From Comamonadaceae bacterium (GTDB lineage: Bacteria; Pseudomonadota; Gammaproteobacteria; Burkholderiales; Burkholderiaceae_C), in NCBI GenBank assembly GCA_947442105.1, contig CANEVH010000043.1:1-32945 (forward strand): 32,945 nt of DNA. The letters are read 5' to 3'. A model generated the notes under the pieces. It saw nothing but the letters and a program-made list of their open reading frames with translations, had not been told where the DNA came from and made no database searches. Made by a program: the position numbers and the translations under genes. Positions 32,168-32,945 of the stretch are shown in pieces (position 1 is the stretch's first letter; the number at the start of each line of letters is the position of its first letter).

Positions 32168-32368
32168 ATGAACATCGCGATTCGCCTGCTCAAGGAATTC
32201 TGGCTGCCCGCGCTGTTCGCCATTGCCTGGACGATCTACAACATTCGCACTTCCGGCGCGCCATGGGACTTTAAGGCAATCTTGAACATATTCGGCCCAA
32301 CTTTCTTTCTGGTAAGTTGGGCAACCGGGCAGTTTTACTTTCACCAACCCGCGATGGAGAGCCAGTGA
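32168..32368 (+). CDS. Small membrane protein, cassette-like
   Basis: The 66-aa product has two hydrophobic helices (about 11-27, FWLPALFAIAWTIYNI; and about 40-58, NIFGPTFFLVSWATGQFYF), so it should sit in the inner membrane. No family is recognised. ATG 32168 is the only plausible start and has no clear Shine-Dalgarno, as is common for first genes of integron cassettes. The TGA stop overlaps the start of the next gene (GTGA), so the two are expressed together. GC content is lower than in panC. Together with the next gene it may form a two-gene integron cassette. Confidence 0.65.
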   Translation: MNIAIRLLKEFWLPALFAIAWTIYNIRTSGAPWDFKAILNIFGPTFFLVSWATGQFYFHQPAMESQ

Positions 32369-32802
32369 ATAAACAACAAATTGTCGAGATTGCGAATGCC
32401 AAGAAGGTGCTCAGTGCACTGAGCGATTTGAACGACCGCTTTCTCGAGGGTTGCACGAAGAACCCAACGTCGCAGGAGTTCCCAACTCGACTGGAAGTGT
32501 CAGGGTCAAGTATCCGAATTGACTGTTTCGGTCATGAGGCAACGGCAGACTCCCGATTTGTTCGGACGCCAACTGGTGAATTCGCCGCTGAGTACGTATT
32601 CAATATTTGCCACGGAGAGAGTCGAGTGGAAGTCTGGCGCTGCTATGTAACTTCGAACGGAAAACTCGCGCAAGACCCAAGTGCCAAGGTTCCCTTCTGC
32701 GACTACAACAACTCGTACGTTGCCAATCACATCTGTGGTCCGGTGCTGCTCGGAGTGCTTGAGTCAAAGATCTTCGCCGTTGCTCCGCGAGAAGGCGGCT
32801 AA
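32365..32802 (+). CDS. Hypothetical soluble protein, cassette-like (145 aa)
   Basis: From GTG 32365 (GGAGAG Shine-Dalgarno about 5 bp upstream) the frame gives a 145-aa protein with no signal or membrane segment. A helical N-terminus (NKQQIVEIANAKKVLSALSD) leads into a beta-rich part with several cysteines (IDCFGHEA, FNICHGES, EVWRCYV, PFCDYNN, HICGPV). No family or motif is recognised. The start overlaps the upstream small membrane protein gene by 4 nt, so a functional pair is likely. The TAA stop lies inside the first R-box (GGCTAAC) of an attC-like site, exactly as cassette genes often end. ORFan status can only be judged by a search. Confidence 0.65.
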   Translation: MNKQQIVEIANAKKVLSALSDLNDRFLEGCTKNPTSQEFPTRLEVSGSSIRIDCFGHEATADSRFVRTPTGEFAAEYVFNICHGESRVEVWRCYVTSNGKLAQDPSAKVPFCDYNNSYVANHICGPVLLGVLESKIFAVAPREGG

Positions 32803-32851
32803 CGAGTAAGGTTAGATCGTGCGAAGCCACGATCTGAACCGATTGTTGGAC
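32797..32851. other. Integron attC-like recombination site
   Basis: This 55-bp imperfect palindrome has attC architecture. In plus orientation it reads R-box GGCTAAC, a 6-nt spacer, arm GGTTAGATCGTG, loop CGAAGC, arm CACGATCTGAACC, a 4-nt spacer and core GTTGGAC (matches GTTRRRY). The arms pair fully except for one extra base (G at 32836), the extrahelical base typical of attC L-boxes. Read on the minus strand, GTCCAAC-AATC-GGTTCAG and a GCTTCG loop closely resemble the aadA1-cassette attC and put the extra base on the usual side. Orientation is therefore uncertain. Integrases recombine such folded single strands. Confidence 0.65.
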
Positions 32852-32945
32852 GAGCCCGGTCAGACCTACCTCTCTTCTGAAATTATCTTTTGCGCCACAT
32901 CGTCCGCGAAGGACCTTGGGGTAAGCCAAGCCCGACGGTGACGAC

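Noticed and set aside
32810..32840. Rho-independent terminator after the 145-aa gene
   Set aside because: The stem has no T-tract, and the flanking R-boxes and spacers fit an attC much better.
1..32945. tRNA, rRNA and CRISPR arrays
   Set aside because: No cloverleaf or rRNA-like stretch and no regularly spaced direct repeats were seen; the only tandem repeats lack spacers.

Overview
The window is chromosomal DNA from a GC-rich betaproteobacterium, most likely a Comamonadaceae member (Rhodoferax/Polaromonas/Albidiferax type). This rests on familiar protein flavours (DUF3460 beside scpA and panB-panC, a MutL with a built-in nuclease site, overlapping nadC-nadA, fused PabB-PabC). The species is an inference from protein recall, not from a search.

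Layout. 1-683: the 3' end of an IS3-family element. 684-5014: a visibly AT-richer island. It holds a compact, apparently unassigned peptide-modification cassette (RiPP-type): a 44-aa precursor ending in a Cys/Asp/Glu tail, a radical SAM/SPASM maturase and a JmjC/cupin-type 2-oxoglutarate oxygenase. A membrane-anchored coiled-coil/TPR protein faces it convergently. 5090-5908: wreckage, namely a decayed aldehyde dehydrogenase 3' end and an IS91-type transposase fragment. 5928-12875: a minus-strand block with a hydantoinase/oxoprolinase-like protein carrying an internal 30-bp minisatellite, a broken lipoprotein paralogue, an EF-hand secreted protein and a 1209-aa YHYH/Fn3 lipoprotein. 13512-18504: a CocE/NonD hydrolase, a RIO-type kinase and mutL. 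18708-22614: a MarR-like regulator with two palindromic operator candidates, a MATE exporter, miaA and an ABC ATPase with no permease beside it. 22577-25130: a Phd/VapC-type toxin-antitoxin pair and a HEWGH-motif envelope protein, sitting between two diverged copies of the pabC 3' end. 25022-28838: the overlapping minus-strand run nadC-nadA-pabBC. 28947-31942: DUF3460, scpA, panB and panC. 32113-32851: a small two-gene unit bounded on the right by a convincing integron attC-like site.

How the parts work together. In the first cassette the precursor is probably cross-linked by the SPASM enzyme and hydroxylated by the JmjC enzyme; no dedicated protease or exporter is visible. The nadC/nadA, pabBC and panB/panC genes supply NAD, folate and pantothenate precursors. 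The right edge looks like an integron gene cassette next to the pan genes. The most novel items are the Cys-Asp peptide system (946-3241), the attC-bounded gene pair (32113-32851) and the pabC-tail duplication around the toxin-antitoxin/HEWGH insert.
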